Shown: positions 47,189 to 56,435, counted from the first letter of the stretch. The stretch is DNA of 64,000 bases from Rhodococcus rhodochrous (GCF_900187265.1 NZ_LT906450.1:558001-622000); one strand, 5' to 3'. Numbers and translations are program-made. Notes: generated by a model from the sequence alone, not told the origin.

Positions 47189-47826
47189 TTCGGCACGCGC
47201 GAGCCGTCGCCGAGCAGCAGATCCACGGTCAGTTCGAGTCGGCGGGCGACATCGGTGGCCGACGAACGGCGCGTGAGCCAGGCGACGAGATTCGACAGCC
47301 ACACGTCGCTGATGACGCGTGCGATGGCGAGTTCTTCCTCGGTGGGCTCGCCGTCGTTCATCGCCCGTGCGAACAGTCGGTCCATGAGGGTGCCCACCTG
47401 GTCGACCTCGGCGGCGGCGGAGGCGTCGGCGAACATGAACGCCCGTGTCATGGCCTCGGTGAGCAGGGGGTCGCGCTGCATGGCCTTGGTGATCAGGCCC
47501 AGGATGAGGTGCATGCGCTCGAGGGGGCTGTGGCCGGGTGGGATCCGGCCCTTGCCTTCGATGCGGGCGAATTCACGGCCGAGGGCGGAGACCAGCAGGT
47601 GGACCTTGGACGGGAAGTACCGGTAGAGGGTGCCGACCGCGACGTCCGCGCGTTCTGCCACCGCCCGCATCTGCACGGCCTCGTAACCACCCTTCGACGC
47701 GAGCGCCAGGGTGGCGTCGAGAATCCGCTTGCGCCGTTCCTTCTGGGCATTGGAACTGAGATCGTCCTCGGTGAGGGCGGTCAGAGTTCCGTGTCCGTTG
47801 GCACGGGAGCGGGACGGGGTGGCCAT
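47167..47826 (-). CDS. kstR: KstR, TetR-family repressor of cholesterol catabolism
   Basis: A 219-residue regulator very close to M. tuberculosis KstR (Rv3574). RKRILDATLALASKGGYEAV, the recognition helix region VAVGTLYRYFPSKVHLLVSA, QRDPLLTEAMTRAFMFADAS and VISDVWLSNLVAWLTRRSSA are shared almost word for word. An N-terminal extension rich in Ser/Arg/Thr is extra. KstR is released from DNA by 3-oxo-cholest-4-en-26-oyl-CoA-type thioesters. A KstR box lies 42 bases before its ATG, so it is autoregulated and divergent from fadE34. Confidence 0.96.
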   Translation of the reverse strand: MATPSRSRANGHGTLTALTEDDLSSNAQKERRKRILDATLALASKGGYEAVQMRAVAERADVAVGTLYRYFPSKVHLLVSALGREFARIEGKGRIPPGHSPLERMHLILGLITKAMQRDPLLTEAMTRAFMFADASAAAEVDQVGTLMDRLFARAMNDGEPTEEELAIARVISDVWLSNLVAWLTRRSSATDVARRLELTVDLLLGDGSRVPKTVGSDA

Positions 47827-47868
47827 AGATTCGTTTCCTCACGCCTTGACTCTGAATCGGTGTCATAT

Positions 47869-47882
47869 TAGAACACGTTCTA
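47869..47882. promoter_or_regulatory. KstR operator between kstR and fadE34
   Basis: TAGAACACGTTCTA fits the KstR consensus TNNAACNNGTTNNA exactly. It overlaps a TAATAT -10 for kstR on the minus strand (47865-47870) and precedes fadE34 by 33 bases, so one bound dimer can control both genes. Confidence 0.88.
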
Positions 47883-47915
47883 GCAATGATGTCATTCGGA
47901 AGGGCGGAAACCGCT

Positions 47916-50063
47916 GTGAGTATCGCCACGACCGAGGAGCAGCGGGCCGTCCAGGCGTCTGTCCAGGCCTGGTCACGTGCCGTAGACCCCATGTCGACGA
48001 TACGTCGCGCAGGTGATGCGACGTGGCGCGACGGCTGGTCCTCCCTCGCAGAACTCGGAATCTTCGGTGTTGCCGTCCCGGAGGAGGCGGGCGGCCTCGG
48101 CGCGACCGCCGTGGATCTGGCCGTCATGCTCGAGCAGGCCGCCCACGAACTCGCGCCGGGTCCGGTCCTGACCACCGCCGTGGCGGCCCTCGTGTTCGGC
48201 CGTGCCGGTGAGACCGTCGCCAAGACGGCGGAGCGACTCGCCGAGGGTGAGGTCCCCACCGCACTCGCTCTCGACTCCGGCGTGACCGTGGAGCCGGCGG
48301 GTGACGGAGTCCTGCTGCGCGGTGAGGCCGGGCCGGCCGTGGGTGCCGAAGCCGGGGTCGCCGTGCTCGTCCGTGTCGCGGGGGAAGGTGATCCGGCCGT
48401 CGAGAGCTGGGCGCTCGTCGAGGCGGACGATCCGGGTCTGCACATCGAACCGCTCGAGACCATCGACGCCTCCCGCGCGGTGGCCCGCGTCCGCCTCGAC
48501 GGCGCGACGGTCCCGGCCGACCGGGTCGCGACCGTCCCGGCCGGCTTCGTGCGCGACCTCACCGCCGGTCTCGCCGCCGCGGAGCTGGCCGGTCTCGCCG
48601 GTTGGGCGCTGACCACGGCCGTCGAGTACGCGAAGATCCGCGAGCAGTTCGGGAAACCGATCGGTTCGTTCCAGGCCGTCAAGCACATCTGTGCCGAAAT
48701 GCTCTGCCGCACCGAGAAGATCCGGGCCGTGGCGTGGGACGCCGCGGTCACCGTCGACGCGCAGCCCGACGAACTGCCGATCGCGGCGGCTGCCGCCGCG
48801 GCGGTCGCACTCGACGCTGCGGTGCAGACCGCCAAGGACGCGATCCAGGTGCTCGGCGGCATCGGGTTCACGTGGGAACACGACGCGCACTTCTATCTTC
48901 GCCGCGCGGTCGCGACCCGCCAGGTGCTCGGCGGTTCCACCGCGTGGCGATCGCGGCTGACGACCCTGGTCCGCGACGGTGCGCGCCGTCACCTCGGTAT
49001 CGACCTGTCCGATCACGAGGAGGAACGCGCACGGATCCGCGCGGAGGTCGAGAAGATCACCGCCGCACCCGAATCCGAACGCCGTGTCGTCCTCGCCGAG
49101 TCGGGTCTGCTCGCGCCGCACTGGCCGCCGCCCTACGGTCGCGGAGCCGGTGCCGCCGAACAGCTCGTCGTCCAGGAGGAGCTCACCGCCGCCGGTATCG
49201 AACGTCCCGACCTCGTGATCGGCTGGTGGGCGGTTCCGACGGTCCTCGAACACGGAACACCCGAACAGATCGAGCGTTTCGTCATGCCCACCCTGCGCGG
49301 CGACGTGGTGTGGTGCCAGTTGTTCTCCGAACCCGGTGCCGGCTCGGACCTCGCGGCGCTGCGCACGAGCGCCGAGAAGGTCGACGGCGGATGGGTGTTG
49401 CGCGGACAGAAGGTGTGGACCTCGCTCGCGCAGCAGGCGGACTGGGCGATCTGCCTGGCCCGCACCGACCGCGACGTCCCCAAGCACAAGGGCATCACCT
49501 ATTTCCTCGTCGACATGAAGTCGGCGGGCATCACGATCTCGCCGTTGCGCGAGATCACCGGCGACGCGTTGTTCAACGAGGTCTTCCTCGACTCGGTCTT
49601 CGTGCCGGACGACTGTGTGGTCGGCAATCTCGGCGACGGCTGGAAGCTGGCCCGCACGACCCTCGCCAACGAGCGCGTCGCGATGGGCGGCAAGTCGTCG
49701 CTGGGGCCGCGCATCGAGGAACTGCTCGAACTGTCGACCCCCGGCGATCCCGTCGCCGAGGACCGCATCGCGACGCAGATCGGGGAGGCGACGGTCGGTT
49801 CGCTCCTGGATCTGCGGGCGACCCTCGCGCAGCTCGAAGGTCAGGATCCGGGCGCCGCGTCCAGCGTCCGCAAGCTCATCGGTGTGCGGCAGCGGCAGGA
49901 CACCGCCGAGCTCGCCATGGATCTCGCGGGCGAGGCCGGCTGGGTGGAAGGTCCGCTCACCCGGGAGTTCCTCAATACCCGGTGCCTGACGATCGCCGGG
50001 GGAACCGAGCAGATCCTGCTCACCGTGGCGGCCGAGCGGCTGCTGGGCCTGCCGCGGGGTTGA
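47916..50063 (+). CDS. fadE34: FadE34-type fused acyl-CoA dehydrogenase
   Basis: A 715-residue protein made of two acyl-CoA dehydrogenase units in one chain, as in M. tuberculosis FadE34 (Rv3573c, ~711 residues), which oxidises the C24 cholesterol side-chain CoA ester. Unit one ends with IREQFGKPIGSFQAVKH and VLGGIGFTWEHDAHFY; unit two carries CQLFSEPGAGSDLAALRT, FNEVFLDSVFVPDD and the C-terminal GGTEQILLTVAAERLLG. GTG 47916 has GGCGGAA upstream; ATGs at 47886 and 47889 are alternatives. Divergent from kstR and controlled by the KstR box. Confidence 0.93.
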   Translation: MSIATTEEQRAVQASVQAWSRAVDPMSTIRRAGDATWRDGWSSLAELGIFGVAVPEEAGGLGATAVDLAVMLEQAAHELAPGPVLTTAVAALVFGRAGETVAKTAERLAEGEVPTALALDSGVTVEPAGDGVLLRGEAGPAVGAEAGVAVLVRVAGEGDPAVESWALVEADDPGLHIEPLETIDASRAVARVRLDGATVPADRVATVPAGFVRDLTAGLAAAELAGLAGWALTTAVEYAKIREQFGKPIGSFQAVKHICAEMLCRTEKIRAVAWDAAVTVDAQPDELPIAAAAAAAVALDAAVQTAKDAIQVLGGIGFTWEHDAHFYLRRAVATRQVLGGSTAWRSRLTTLVRDGARRHLGIDLSDHEEERARIRAEVEKITAAPESERRVVLAESGLLAPHWPPPYGRGAGAAEQLVVQEELTAAGIERPDLVIGWWAVPTVLEHGTPEQIERFVMPTLRGDVVWCQLFSEPGAGSDLAALRTSAEKVDGGWVLRGQKVWTSLAQQADWAICLARTDRDVPKHKGITYFLVDMKSAGITISPLREITGDALFNEVFLDSVFVPDDCVVGNLGDGWKLARTTLANERVAMGGKSSLGPRIEELLELSTPGDPVAEDRIATQIGEATVGSLLDLRATLAQLEGQDPGAASSVRKLIGVRQRQDTAELAMDLAGEAGWVEGPLTREFLNTRCLTIAGGTEQILLTVAAERLLGLPRG

Positions 50064-50099
50064 GCGGTCCTTCCGCGGGGCGCCCGGGAGTGCTACAAC

Positions 50100-50113
50100 T
50101 AGAACACGTTCTA
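50100..50113. promoter_or_regulatory. KstR operator before the chsE1-ltp2 operon
   Basis: TAGAACACGTTCTA, identical at all 14 bases to the box at 47869-47882, ends 17 bases before the chsE1 GTG. It places the side-chain operon under KstR. Confidence 0.88.
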
Positions 50114-50130
50114 TTCGAAGGTGGGTGACG

Positions 50131-51174
50131 GTGGACTTCGCACGTGACGAGACACAGGAGGAGATCGCCGGTGTGGCGGCCGGTCTCCTGAAACGCGGCC
50201 TCACCGACGACGCATTGTGGGCCGCGCTGGCCGACGCCGACCTGCTCTCGCTCGCCCTGCCGGAGCGTCTCGGCGGGTCGGGTCTCGGGCTCGGCGAAGT
50301 CGCCACCGTGCTCACCGAGATCGGACGCGGAGCCGCGCAGACCCCGGCCCTGGCCACCCTCGGCCTGGGCGTGCTGCCCGTCCTCGCGCTCGCCTCCGAG
50401 CAGCAACAGGACGACCTGCTCGCCGGTGTCGCCGAAGGAGCCGTGCTCACGGCCGCGCTCGGCGAACCGGGCCGTGCCTTCCCGGAGCAACCGGCCGCCA
50501 CGGCGGTCGCCACCGACGGGGGTCACGCGGTCACCGGTTCGTTCGTCGCCGTGCCCTACGCCGACCGGGCGCGTGTGGTGCTGCTGCCCACCGACGCGGG
50601 CGTGGTCGCGGTGGCTCCCGATGCCGATGGTGTGACCCTGCGTCCGAGCCCCACCTCCACCGGCTCTCCCGAGTTCTCGGTGCGCGCCGACGGTGCCGTG
50701 GGTGTCCTGCTCGCCGAATCCGGCGCCGACGCCGTGGCGACACTCCATCGGATCGCGCTCGCCGCCGTGGCGGCCTTCGCGGACGGACTGCTCTCCGGAG
50801 CAACCGAACTCACCGCGAAGCACGTCAGCGAGCGGCACCAGTTCGGCAAGCCGCTCGCGACCTTCCAGGCAGTCGCGCAGCAGATCGCCGACGTCTACGT
50901 CACCGCGCGCACCCTGCACGTCGCGGCGTTGTCGTCGGTCTGGCGTCTGGCCGAAGGTCTCGACGCCGCGGACGATCTCGACGTCACCGCCTACTGGATC
51001 GCCGCCGAACTGCCACCGGCCATGCGGGTGCTGCACCATCTGCACGGCGGCGTGGGTGTGGACGAGACCTATCCGCTGCACAAGTACTCGTCGACCGCCA
51101 AGGACCTCGCCCGGTTGCTCGGCGGCGCCTCGTACCGACTCGACCTCGTGGGGGCCCGGTGTTCATCGATCTGA
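50131..51174 (+). CDS. chsE1: Acyl-CoA dehydrogenase ChsE1 (FadE28), side-chain operon
   Basis: A 347-residue subunit that pairs with ChsE2 as an alpha2beta2 dehydrogenase acting on the three-carbon (22-oyl) cholesterol side chain in M. tuberculosis. The N terminus has the usual helical domain (LSLALPERLGGSGLGLGEV) and the C terminus has HVSERHQFGKPLATFQAVAQ and HHLHGGVGVDETYPLHKY. GTG 50131 is favoured over GTG 50125 because AAGG then sits about 8 bases upstream. The end overlaps chsE2 by 16 bases. First gene of the operon. Confidence 0.92.
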   Translation: MDFARDETQEEIAGVAAGLLKRGLTDDALWAALADADLLSLALPERLGGSGLGLGEVATVLTEIGRGAAQTPALATLGLGVLPVLALASEQQQDDLLAGVAEGAVLTAALGEPGRAFPEQPAATAVATDGGHAVTGSFVAVPYADRARVVLLPTDAGVVAVAPDADGVTLRPSPTSTGSPEFSVRADGAVGVLLAESGADAVATLHRIALAAVAAFADGLLSGATELTAKHVSERHQFGKPLATFQAVAQQIADVYVTARTLHVAALSSVWRLAEGLDAADDLDVTAYWIAAELPPAMRVLHHLHGGVGVDETYPLHKYSSTAKDLARLLGGASYRLDLVGARCSSI

Positions 51175-52310
51175 CCGACGACCAGCGCGCACTGCAGGCC
51201 GAACTGCGGCGCTACTTCAGCAGCCTCGTCTCACCCGAGGAGGCCGCGATCATGCGCACGGAGCGGCACGGCCCCACCTATCGCGAGGTCGTGCGTCGCA
51301 TGGGCAAGGACGGCTGGCTCGGCGTCGGCTGGCCCGTCGAGTTCGGCGGCCGCGGCTTCGGCGACGTGGAGCAGCAGATCTTCGCCAACGAGGCCGTTCG
51401 CGCCGATGTCCCGCTGCCGAGCGTCACCCTGCAGACCGTCGGCCCGACCCTGCAGGTCTACGGCACCGACGAGCAGAAGCGGAAGTTCCTGCCCGCCATC
51501 CTCGCCGGCGAGGTGCACTTCGCGATCGGCTACTCCGAACCGGAGGCGGGCACCGACCTCGCGGCCCTGCGCACCACCGCGGTCCGCGACGGCGACCACT
51601 ACATCGTCAACGGGCAGAAGATCTTCACCACCGGTGGGCACGACGCCGACTACATCTGGCTCGCCGTCCGCACCGGCCCCGCCGACTCGCGTCACCGCGG
51701 CATCTCCGTGCTCATCGTCGACACGAAGGATCCCGGTTTCAGCTGGACCCCGATCATCACGTGCGACGGTGCCCACCACGTCAACGCCACCTACTACAGC
51801 GACGTGCGCGTACCCGTCGAGATGCTGGTCGGCGAGGAGAACAAGGGCTGGAAGCTCATCACCACCCAGCTCAACCACGAACGCGTCATGCTCGGCCCGG
51901 CCGGTCGCGTCGCCGGTATCTACGACCGGCTCGTCGAGTGGGTCAGCGCCCACGAACTCCAGGACCGCCCCGAGGTGCGACGCGCACTCGGTGAGATCCA
52001 CGCGACCTGGCGGCTCAACGAACTCCTCAACTGGCAGGTCGCGGCGAGCAGCAACGACGCCGTCGACATCGCCGACGCCTCGGCGACCAAGGTGTTCGCC
52101 ACCGAGCGGATCCAGCGGGTCGGTCGCCTCGCCGAGGAGATCGTCGGTGCCTTCGGCGATCCGGCCGACGACGACACCGCCGAACTGCTCCGCTGGCTCG
52201 ACATGATGGCCAAACGCAATGTCGTCATCACCTTCGGCGGTGGCGTCAACGAGGTGATGCGCGAACTGATCGCCACCGCCGGTCTGGGCATGCCGCGGGT
52301 CCCGCGGTGA
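51159..52310 (+). CDS. chsE2: Acyl-CoA dehydrogenase ChsE2 (FadE29), side-chain operon
   Basis: A 383-residue partner of ChsE1 (FadE29 is ~387). Recognisable segments are LGVGWPVEFGGRGFGDVEQQ, FAIGYSEPEAGTDLAALRT (FAD-binding), VNGQKIFTTGGHDADYIWLA and FGGGVNEVMRELIATAGLGM at the end. The heteromer shares FAD sites between subunits, which explains why each chain departs from canonical dehydrogenases. GTG 51159 lies inside the end of chsE1; translation is probably coupled. Confidence 0.93.
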   Translation: MFIDLTDDQRALQAELRRYFSSLVSPEEAAIMRTERHGPTYREVVRRMGKDGWLGVGWPVEFGGRGFGDVEQQIFANEAVRADVPLPSVTLQTVGPTLQVYGTDEQKRKFLPAILAGEVHFAIGYSEPEAGTDLAALRTTAVRDGDHYIVNGQKIFTTGGHDADYIWLAVRTGPADSRHRGISVLIVDTKDPGFSWTPIITCDGAHHVNATYYSDVRVPVEMLVGEENKGWKLITTQLNHERVMLGPAGRVAGIYDRLVEWVSAHELQDRPEVRRALGEIHATWRLNELLNWQVAASSNDAVDIADASATKVFATERIQRVGRLAEEIVGAFGDPADDDTAELLRWLDMMAKRNVVITFGGGVNEVMRELIATAGLGMPRVPR

Positions 52311-52324
52311 GGCAGGAGAATTCG

Positions 52325-53344
52325 GTGACACGAGATGTTCGGGGGAAGACCCCCGAGGAGATCCTGCAGGCGGCCGAGAGGGTCCGCGGCGACGGCCCGT
52401 CCGCGCCGCGACCCGGCCGTGATCCGGTGAACATGCCGATGATCCGCAACTGGCTCGAGGCGATCGGCGACGACAATCCGATCTACACCGACGAGACCGC
52501 GGCGATCGCCGCCGGTCACGGCGGTCTCGTGGCCCCGCCCGCGATGGCGCAGGTATGGACGATGCGCGGCCTCGGCGCCGAGCGCGAGAAGGACGACCCG
52601 CTCGGCCGGATGACGCAGATCCTCGACGACGCCGGGTACACCTCGGTGGTCGCCACCAACTGCGACCAGATCTACCACCGCTACCTGCGTCACGGCGAGC
52701 AGGTGACGATCGAATCCACCCTCGAGGACGTCGTGGGCCCGAAGCGGACCGGACTCGGAGAGGGATGGTTCTTCACCACCCGCAACCTGTGGAAGGTCGG
52801 CGACGAGGTCGTCGCCGAGATGCTCTTCCGCATCCTGAAGTTCGCGCCGCCGTCGAAGGACGAGCGCGCGGAGACGTCGGAGGACCGGCCCACATCCGCG
52901 GTACCCGACGATCTCGACCCCACGCGGATGCTCCGCCCGTCCGTCTCCCGCGACACGCAGTTCTTCTGGGACGGTGTGGCCGCCCACGAACTGCGCGTCC
53001 AGCGACGCCCCGACGGCACCCTGCAGCACCCACCCGTCCCGGCGCTGTGGCTCGAGAAGTCGGAGACCACCGACTACGTCGTGTCCTCCGGTCGCGGAAC
53101 GGTGTTCAGCTTCGTCGTCCACCACGCACCCAAGGTGCCGGGGCGACAGGTGCCCTTCGTCGTCGCGCTCGTCGAACTCGACGAGGGTGTCCGGATGCTC
53201 GGTGAACTCCGCGACGTCGATCCCGGGCAGGTACGCATCGGGATGCCGGTCGAGGTCACCTTCCTCGATTTCCCCGGTGACGACGAGACCGGTGGGCAGC
53301 CGTGGACGCTGTACGCCTGGAAGCCCCTCGAGGAGGACGTGTGA
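52325..53344 (+). CDS. chsH2: ChsH2: MaoC-like hydratase subunit with DUF35 domain
   Basis: A 339-residue two-domain protein. The N-terminal half is a MaoC-like hotdog domain (IYTDETAAIAAGHGGLVAPP); the C-terminal half, from about residue 205, is a DUF35 OB-fold (FFWDGVAAHELRVQRRPDGT) that binds the aldolase Ltp2. The zinc-ribbon cysteines usual in DUF35 proteins are absent. With ChsH1 it hydrates the side-chain enoyl-CoA, then hands the product to Ltp2. GTG 52325 follows AGGAG at 52314-52318; GTG 52307 overlapping chsE2 is the alternative. Confidence 0.92.
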   Translation: MTRDVRGKTPEEILQAAERVRGDGPSAPRPGRDPVNMPMIRNWLEAIGDDNPIYTDETAAIAAGHGGLVAPPAMAQVWTMRGLGAEREKDDPLGRMTQILDDAGYTSVVATNCDQIYHRYLRHGEQVTIESTLEDVVGPKRTGLGEGWFFTTRNLWKVGDEVVAEMLFRILKFAPPSKDERAETSEDRPTSAVPDDLDPTRMLRPSVSRDTQFFWDGVAAHELRVQRRPDGTLQHPPVPALWLEKSETTDYVVSSGRGTVFSFVVHHAPKVPGRQVPFVVALVELDEGVRMLGELRDVDPGQVRIGMPVEVTFLDFPGDDETGGQPWTLYAWKPLEEDV

Positions 53345-53745
53345 GCACCCCGACCGTCACGACGGGCGAGAGCCTGCCCTCCCTCGAGATCCACGCCGAT
53401 CCCACCTTCATCGTGTCGACGGCTCTGGCCACCCGCGACTTCCAGGACGTGCACCACGATCGCGACAAGGCTCAGCAGCGCGGATCGAAGGACATCTTCG
53501 TCAACATCCTCACCGACACGGGCCTCGTGCAGCGCTACGTCACCGACTGGGCCGGCCCCCGCGCGGTGGTGAAGTCGATCTCGCTGAGACTGGGGGTGCC
53601 CTGGTACGCCTACGACACCCTGACCCTCTCGGGCACCGTCGCGTCCGTCGAGGACGGATTGGTCACCGTCGACATCACCGGTACCAACAGACTGGGTGAA
53701 CACATCACGGCCACAGCAACTTTCGTGATCGGAGGCACCGCATGA
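53341..53745 (+). CDS. chsH1: ChsH1: catalytic MaoC-like enoyl-CoA hydratase subunit
   Basis: A 134-residue single hotdog-domain protein (M. tuberculosis Rv3541c is ~129). The hydratase residues are in ALATRDFQDVHHDRDKAQ, an R-hydratase-type Asp/His arrangement. It pairs with the larger ChsH2 as the heterodimeric hydratase for 3-oxo-4,17-pregnadiene-20-carboxyl-CoA. GTG 53341 overlaps the chsH2 stop (GTGA), and its own stop overlaps the ltp2 ATG. Confidence 0.93.
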   Translation: MSTPTVTTGESLPSLEIHADPTFIVSTALATRDFQDVHHDRDKAQQRGSKDIFVNILTDTGLVQRYVTDWAGPRAVVKSISLRLGVPWYAYDTLTLSGTVASVEDGLVTVDITGTNRLGEHITATATFVIGGTA

Positions 53746-54911
53746 GCGGCCTGTCGGGTGCAGCGGCGATCGTCGGGATCGGTGCGACCGACTTCTCGAA
53801 GGACTCCGGCCGCAGCGAACTCCGCCTCGCCGCCGAAGCGGTGCGCGCCGCCCTCGACGACGCGGGGCTGACCCCGGCCGACGTCGACGGTCTGGTCTCG
53901 TTCACGATGGACACCAACACCGAAGTGGCCGTGGCTCGTTCGGTGGGGATCCCGCACCTGAAGTTCTTCTCCCGCATCCACTACGGCGGCGGTGCGGCGT
54001 GCGCGACGGTGCAGCAGGCGGCGATGGCCGTCGCGACCGGCGTGGCCGACGTGGTGGTCGCGTACCGGGCGTTCAACGAGCGGTCCGGCGCGCGGTACGG
54101 ACAGGTCAACACTGCCCTTGCCGCACAGGTGAATTCGTCGGGAACCGACAACGCGTTCTCCTACCCGCACGGACTGAGCACACCGGCCTCGTTCGTCGCG
54201 ATGGTCGCGCAACGCTACATGCACGTCTCCGGTGCGACGAGCGCCGACTTCGGCGCCGTGGCGGTCGCGGATCGGGCGCACGCCGCCACCAACCCGAAGG
54301 CGTTCTTCCACGGCAAGCCGATCACGCTCGAGGACCACCGGAACTCGCGGTGGATCGCCGAGCCGCTGCACCTGCTCGACTGCTGCCAGGAATCGGACGG
54401 CGGCGTCGCGATCGTCGTCACCAGCGCCGAGCGGGCGAAGGACCTGAAGCAGACCCCGGCGGTGATCGCGGCCGCGGCGCAGGGGAGCGGACCCGATCAG
54501 TACATCATGACCAGCTACTACCGGGACGGGCTCACAGGCCTGCCGGAGATGGGCATCGTCGGCGACCAGTTGTGGGAGCAGGCGGGCATCGGGCCGCAGG
54601 ACATCGCCACGGCCGTGCTCTACGACCACTTCACCCCGTACGTGCTCATGCAGCTCGAAGAACTCGGTTTCTGCGGCCGCGGCGAGGCCAAGGACTTCGT
54701 CGCCGACGGCATCCAGGTGGGCGGACGGCTACCGATCAACACGCACGGCGGTCAGCTGGGCGAGGCCTACATCCACGGCATGAACGGCATCGCGGAGGGC
54801 GTACGGCAGATCCGGGGCACGGCCGTCAACCAGGTCGACGACGTCGACCACGTCCTGGTCACGGCAGGAACGGGAGTTCCGACCTCGGGTCTGGTGCTGT
54901 CGCGGTCCTGA
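53742..54911 (+). CDS. ltp2: Ltp2 thiolase-fold retro-aldolase of cholesterol side-chain degradation
   Basis: A 389-residue thiolase-like lipid-transfer protein. It releases propionyl-CoA and the C17-ketone from the hydrated side chain, using the ChsH2 DUF35 domain as partner. AAIVGIGATDFSKDSGRSEL at the start, FFSRIHYGGGAACATVQQAA, the tyrosine in AVLYDHFTPYVL and NTHGGQLGEAYIHGMNG fit the family; tyrosines of these last two segments are the proposed catalytic residues in characterised Ltp2. Last gene of the KstR-controlled operon. Confidence 0.93.
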   Translation: MSGLSGAAAIVGIGATDFSKDSGRSELRLAAEAVRAALDDAGLTPADVDGLVSFTMDTNTEVAVARSVGIPHLKFFSRIHYGGGAACATVQQAAMAVATGVADVVVAYRAFNERSGARYGQVNTALAAQVNSSGTDNAFSYPHGLSTPASFVAMVAQRYMHVSGATSADFGAVAVADRAHAATNPKAFFHGKPITLEDHRNSRWIAEPLHLLDCCQESDGGVAIVVTSAERAKDLKQTPAVIAAAAQGSGPDQYIMTSYYRDGLTGLPEMGIVGDQLWEQAGIGPQDIATAVLYDHFTPYVLMQLEELGFCGRGEAKDFVADGIQVGGRLPINTHGGQLGEAYIHGMNGIAEGVRQIRGTAVNQVDDVDHVLVTAGTGVPTSGLVLSRS

Positions 54912-54990
54912 CACCGTTCCCCTCCCACGGCGGGGCGGGCGTGCCTACGATGAGGGCTCATACTCCGGTGGGATCCCTGTGGGAGGACCC

Positions 54991-56397
54991 GTGTCGGTCA
55001 CGGACGGACATGTCGTGCACCCGACCCGCGAACAGCGGGTCCAGAACGGTCTCGCCGCTCGCAGGGTCACTCCCGTCGAGTCGCTGGCCGAGCTCGGGGA
55101 GTTGTCCCGGGATCCGATCGCCCTGCTCGAGAGTCAGGCGCAGACCCGCGTCCCGCAGCTCGTCCCGGTCCGGTACGGACGCATGGCGACGTCGGCGTTC
55201 GCGTTCTTCCGCGGTGCTGCGCTGGTGATGGCCGACGATCTGTCGCGAACCCCGAACAGCGGTCTGCACACCCAACTGTGCGGCGACGCCCACGCGAGCA
55301 ATTTCGGTCTGTTCGCGACCCCCGAACGCAGAACGGCCTTCGACGTCAACGACTTCGACGAAACCTATCCGGGGCCGTTCGAATGGGACGTCAAGCGCCT
55401 GGTCGCGAGCCTCGAGATCGCCGGTCGCGACAACGGGTTCACCGCGAAGGAACGCCGGAAGATCACCCGGGCGTGTGCGGCGGAATACCGCGAAACCATG
55501 TGCAGACAGGCGCAACTCGGGAACATGGCCGTGCGCTACGCGCATCTCGATCCGACCGCGGAGATGGCGGAGCTCGGCGGGAAGCTCAGCGCCCGGATGG
55601 AGAAGCGCACCCGCAAAGCGCTCGAGAAGGCCTCGCGCCGCGACAGTCTCCAGGCACTGGAGAAGCTGACCACCATCATCGACGGTCACCGCCGGATCAT
55701 CAGCGATCCGCCGCTCATCGTGCCTGTCGAAGAGGTCTTCGCCGACCTCGACGCCGAGGCGATCTACGACGAGTTGTACGGCCGTGTCCGTGCGTACCGG
55801 GCGACGCTGCAGTGGGACCGCCGGGTCCTTCTCGAACAGTTCGAGCTGGTCCAGGCCGCGCGGAAGGTCGTCGGAGTGGGCAGCGTCGGCACGCGGGCGT
55901 GGATCCTCCTGCTGCGCGGTGCGGACGACGACGATCCGCTGTTCCTGCAGGCGAAGGAGGCGCAGCGTTCGGTGCTGTCGTACTACGTCGACGGTCCGGC
56001 CTTCCGGAACGAGGGCGAACGCGTCGTGAACGGTCAGCGGCTGATGCAGTCGGCGAGCGACATCTTCCTCGGCTGGCAGCAGGGCGCCGGAGCCGACGGC
56101 GTGAACCGGGACTTCTACATCCGTCAGCTCCGCGACGGCAAGGGTTCGGCGGTAATCGAGGAGATGGCGCCCAAGGGCATGAAGCTCTACGGCCGACTCT
56201 GCGGCCGGGTGCTCGCCTACGCCCACGCCCGGGCCGGCGACCGGATCGCGGTGGCTGCCTATCTCGGCACGGACGAGGAGTTCGACGAGGCGCTCTCGTC
56301 GTTCGCGGTGTCCTACGCCGACCGCAACGAGCGCGACCTGCAGGCGCTGCACGACGCCGTCGAACAGGGACGAGTGAAGGTCCGGACCGGACTCTGA
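54991..56397 (+). CDS. DUF2252 family protein
   Basis: A 468-residue protein with a kinase-like (aminoglycoside phosphotransferase/HipA-type) layout: RYGRMATSAFAFFRGAALVM, LCGDAHASNFGLF (catalytic-loop-like HxxN), FDVNDFDET (metal-binding-like Asp) and EWDVKRLVASL. The substrate is unknown. GTG 54991 follows GGGAGGA. It is separated from ltp2 by 79 bases and followed by a hairpin, so it is probably an independent unit unrelated to sterol breakdown. Confidence 0.85.
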   Translation: MSVTDGHVVHPTREQRVQNGLAARRVTPVESLAELGELSRDPIALLESQAQTRVPQLVPVRYGRMATSAFAFFRGAALVMADDLSRTPNSGLHTQLCGDAHASNFGLFATPERRTAFDVNDFDETYPGPFEWDVKRLVASLEIAGRDNGFTAKERRKITRACAAEYRETMCRQAQLGNMAVRYAHLDPTAEMAELGGKLSARMEKRTRKALEKASRRDSLQALEKLTTIIDGHRRIISDPPLIVPVEEVFADLDAEAIYDELYGRVRAYRATLQWDRRVLLEQFELVQAARKVVGVGSVGTRAWILLLRGADDDDPLFLQAKEAQRSVLSYYVDGPAFRNEGERVVNGQRLMQSASDIFLGWQQGAGADGVNRDFYIRQLRDGKGSAVIEEMAPKGMKLYGRLCGRVLAYAHARAGDRIAVAAYLGTDEEFDEALSSFAVSYADRNERDLQALHDAVEQGRVKVRTGL

Positions 56398-56408
56398 TCC
56401 CCGTTCGT

Positions 56409-56435
56409 GTCCCGGACACGTCCGCTGTCCGGGAC
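56409..56435. terminator. Hairpin behind the DUF2252 gene
   Basis: GTCCCGGACA (56409-56418... ends) pairs perfectly with TGTCCGGGAC (56426-56435) around a 7-base loop, 11 bases after the stop codon. No U-tract follows. Confidence 0.65.

Noticed and set aside
44494-47871. 1125-residue open frame antisense to the phosphatase/GH15 gene and kstR
   Set aside because: It overlaps two clearly recognisable genes on the other strand and has no recognisable domain.
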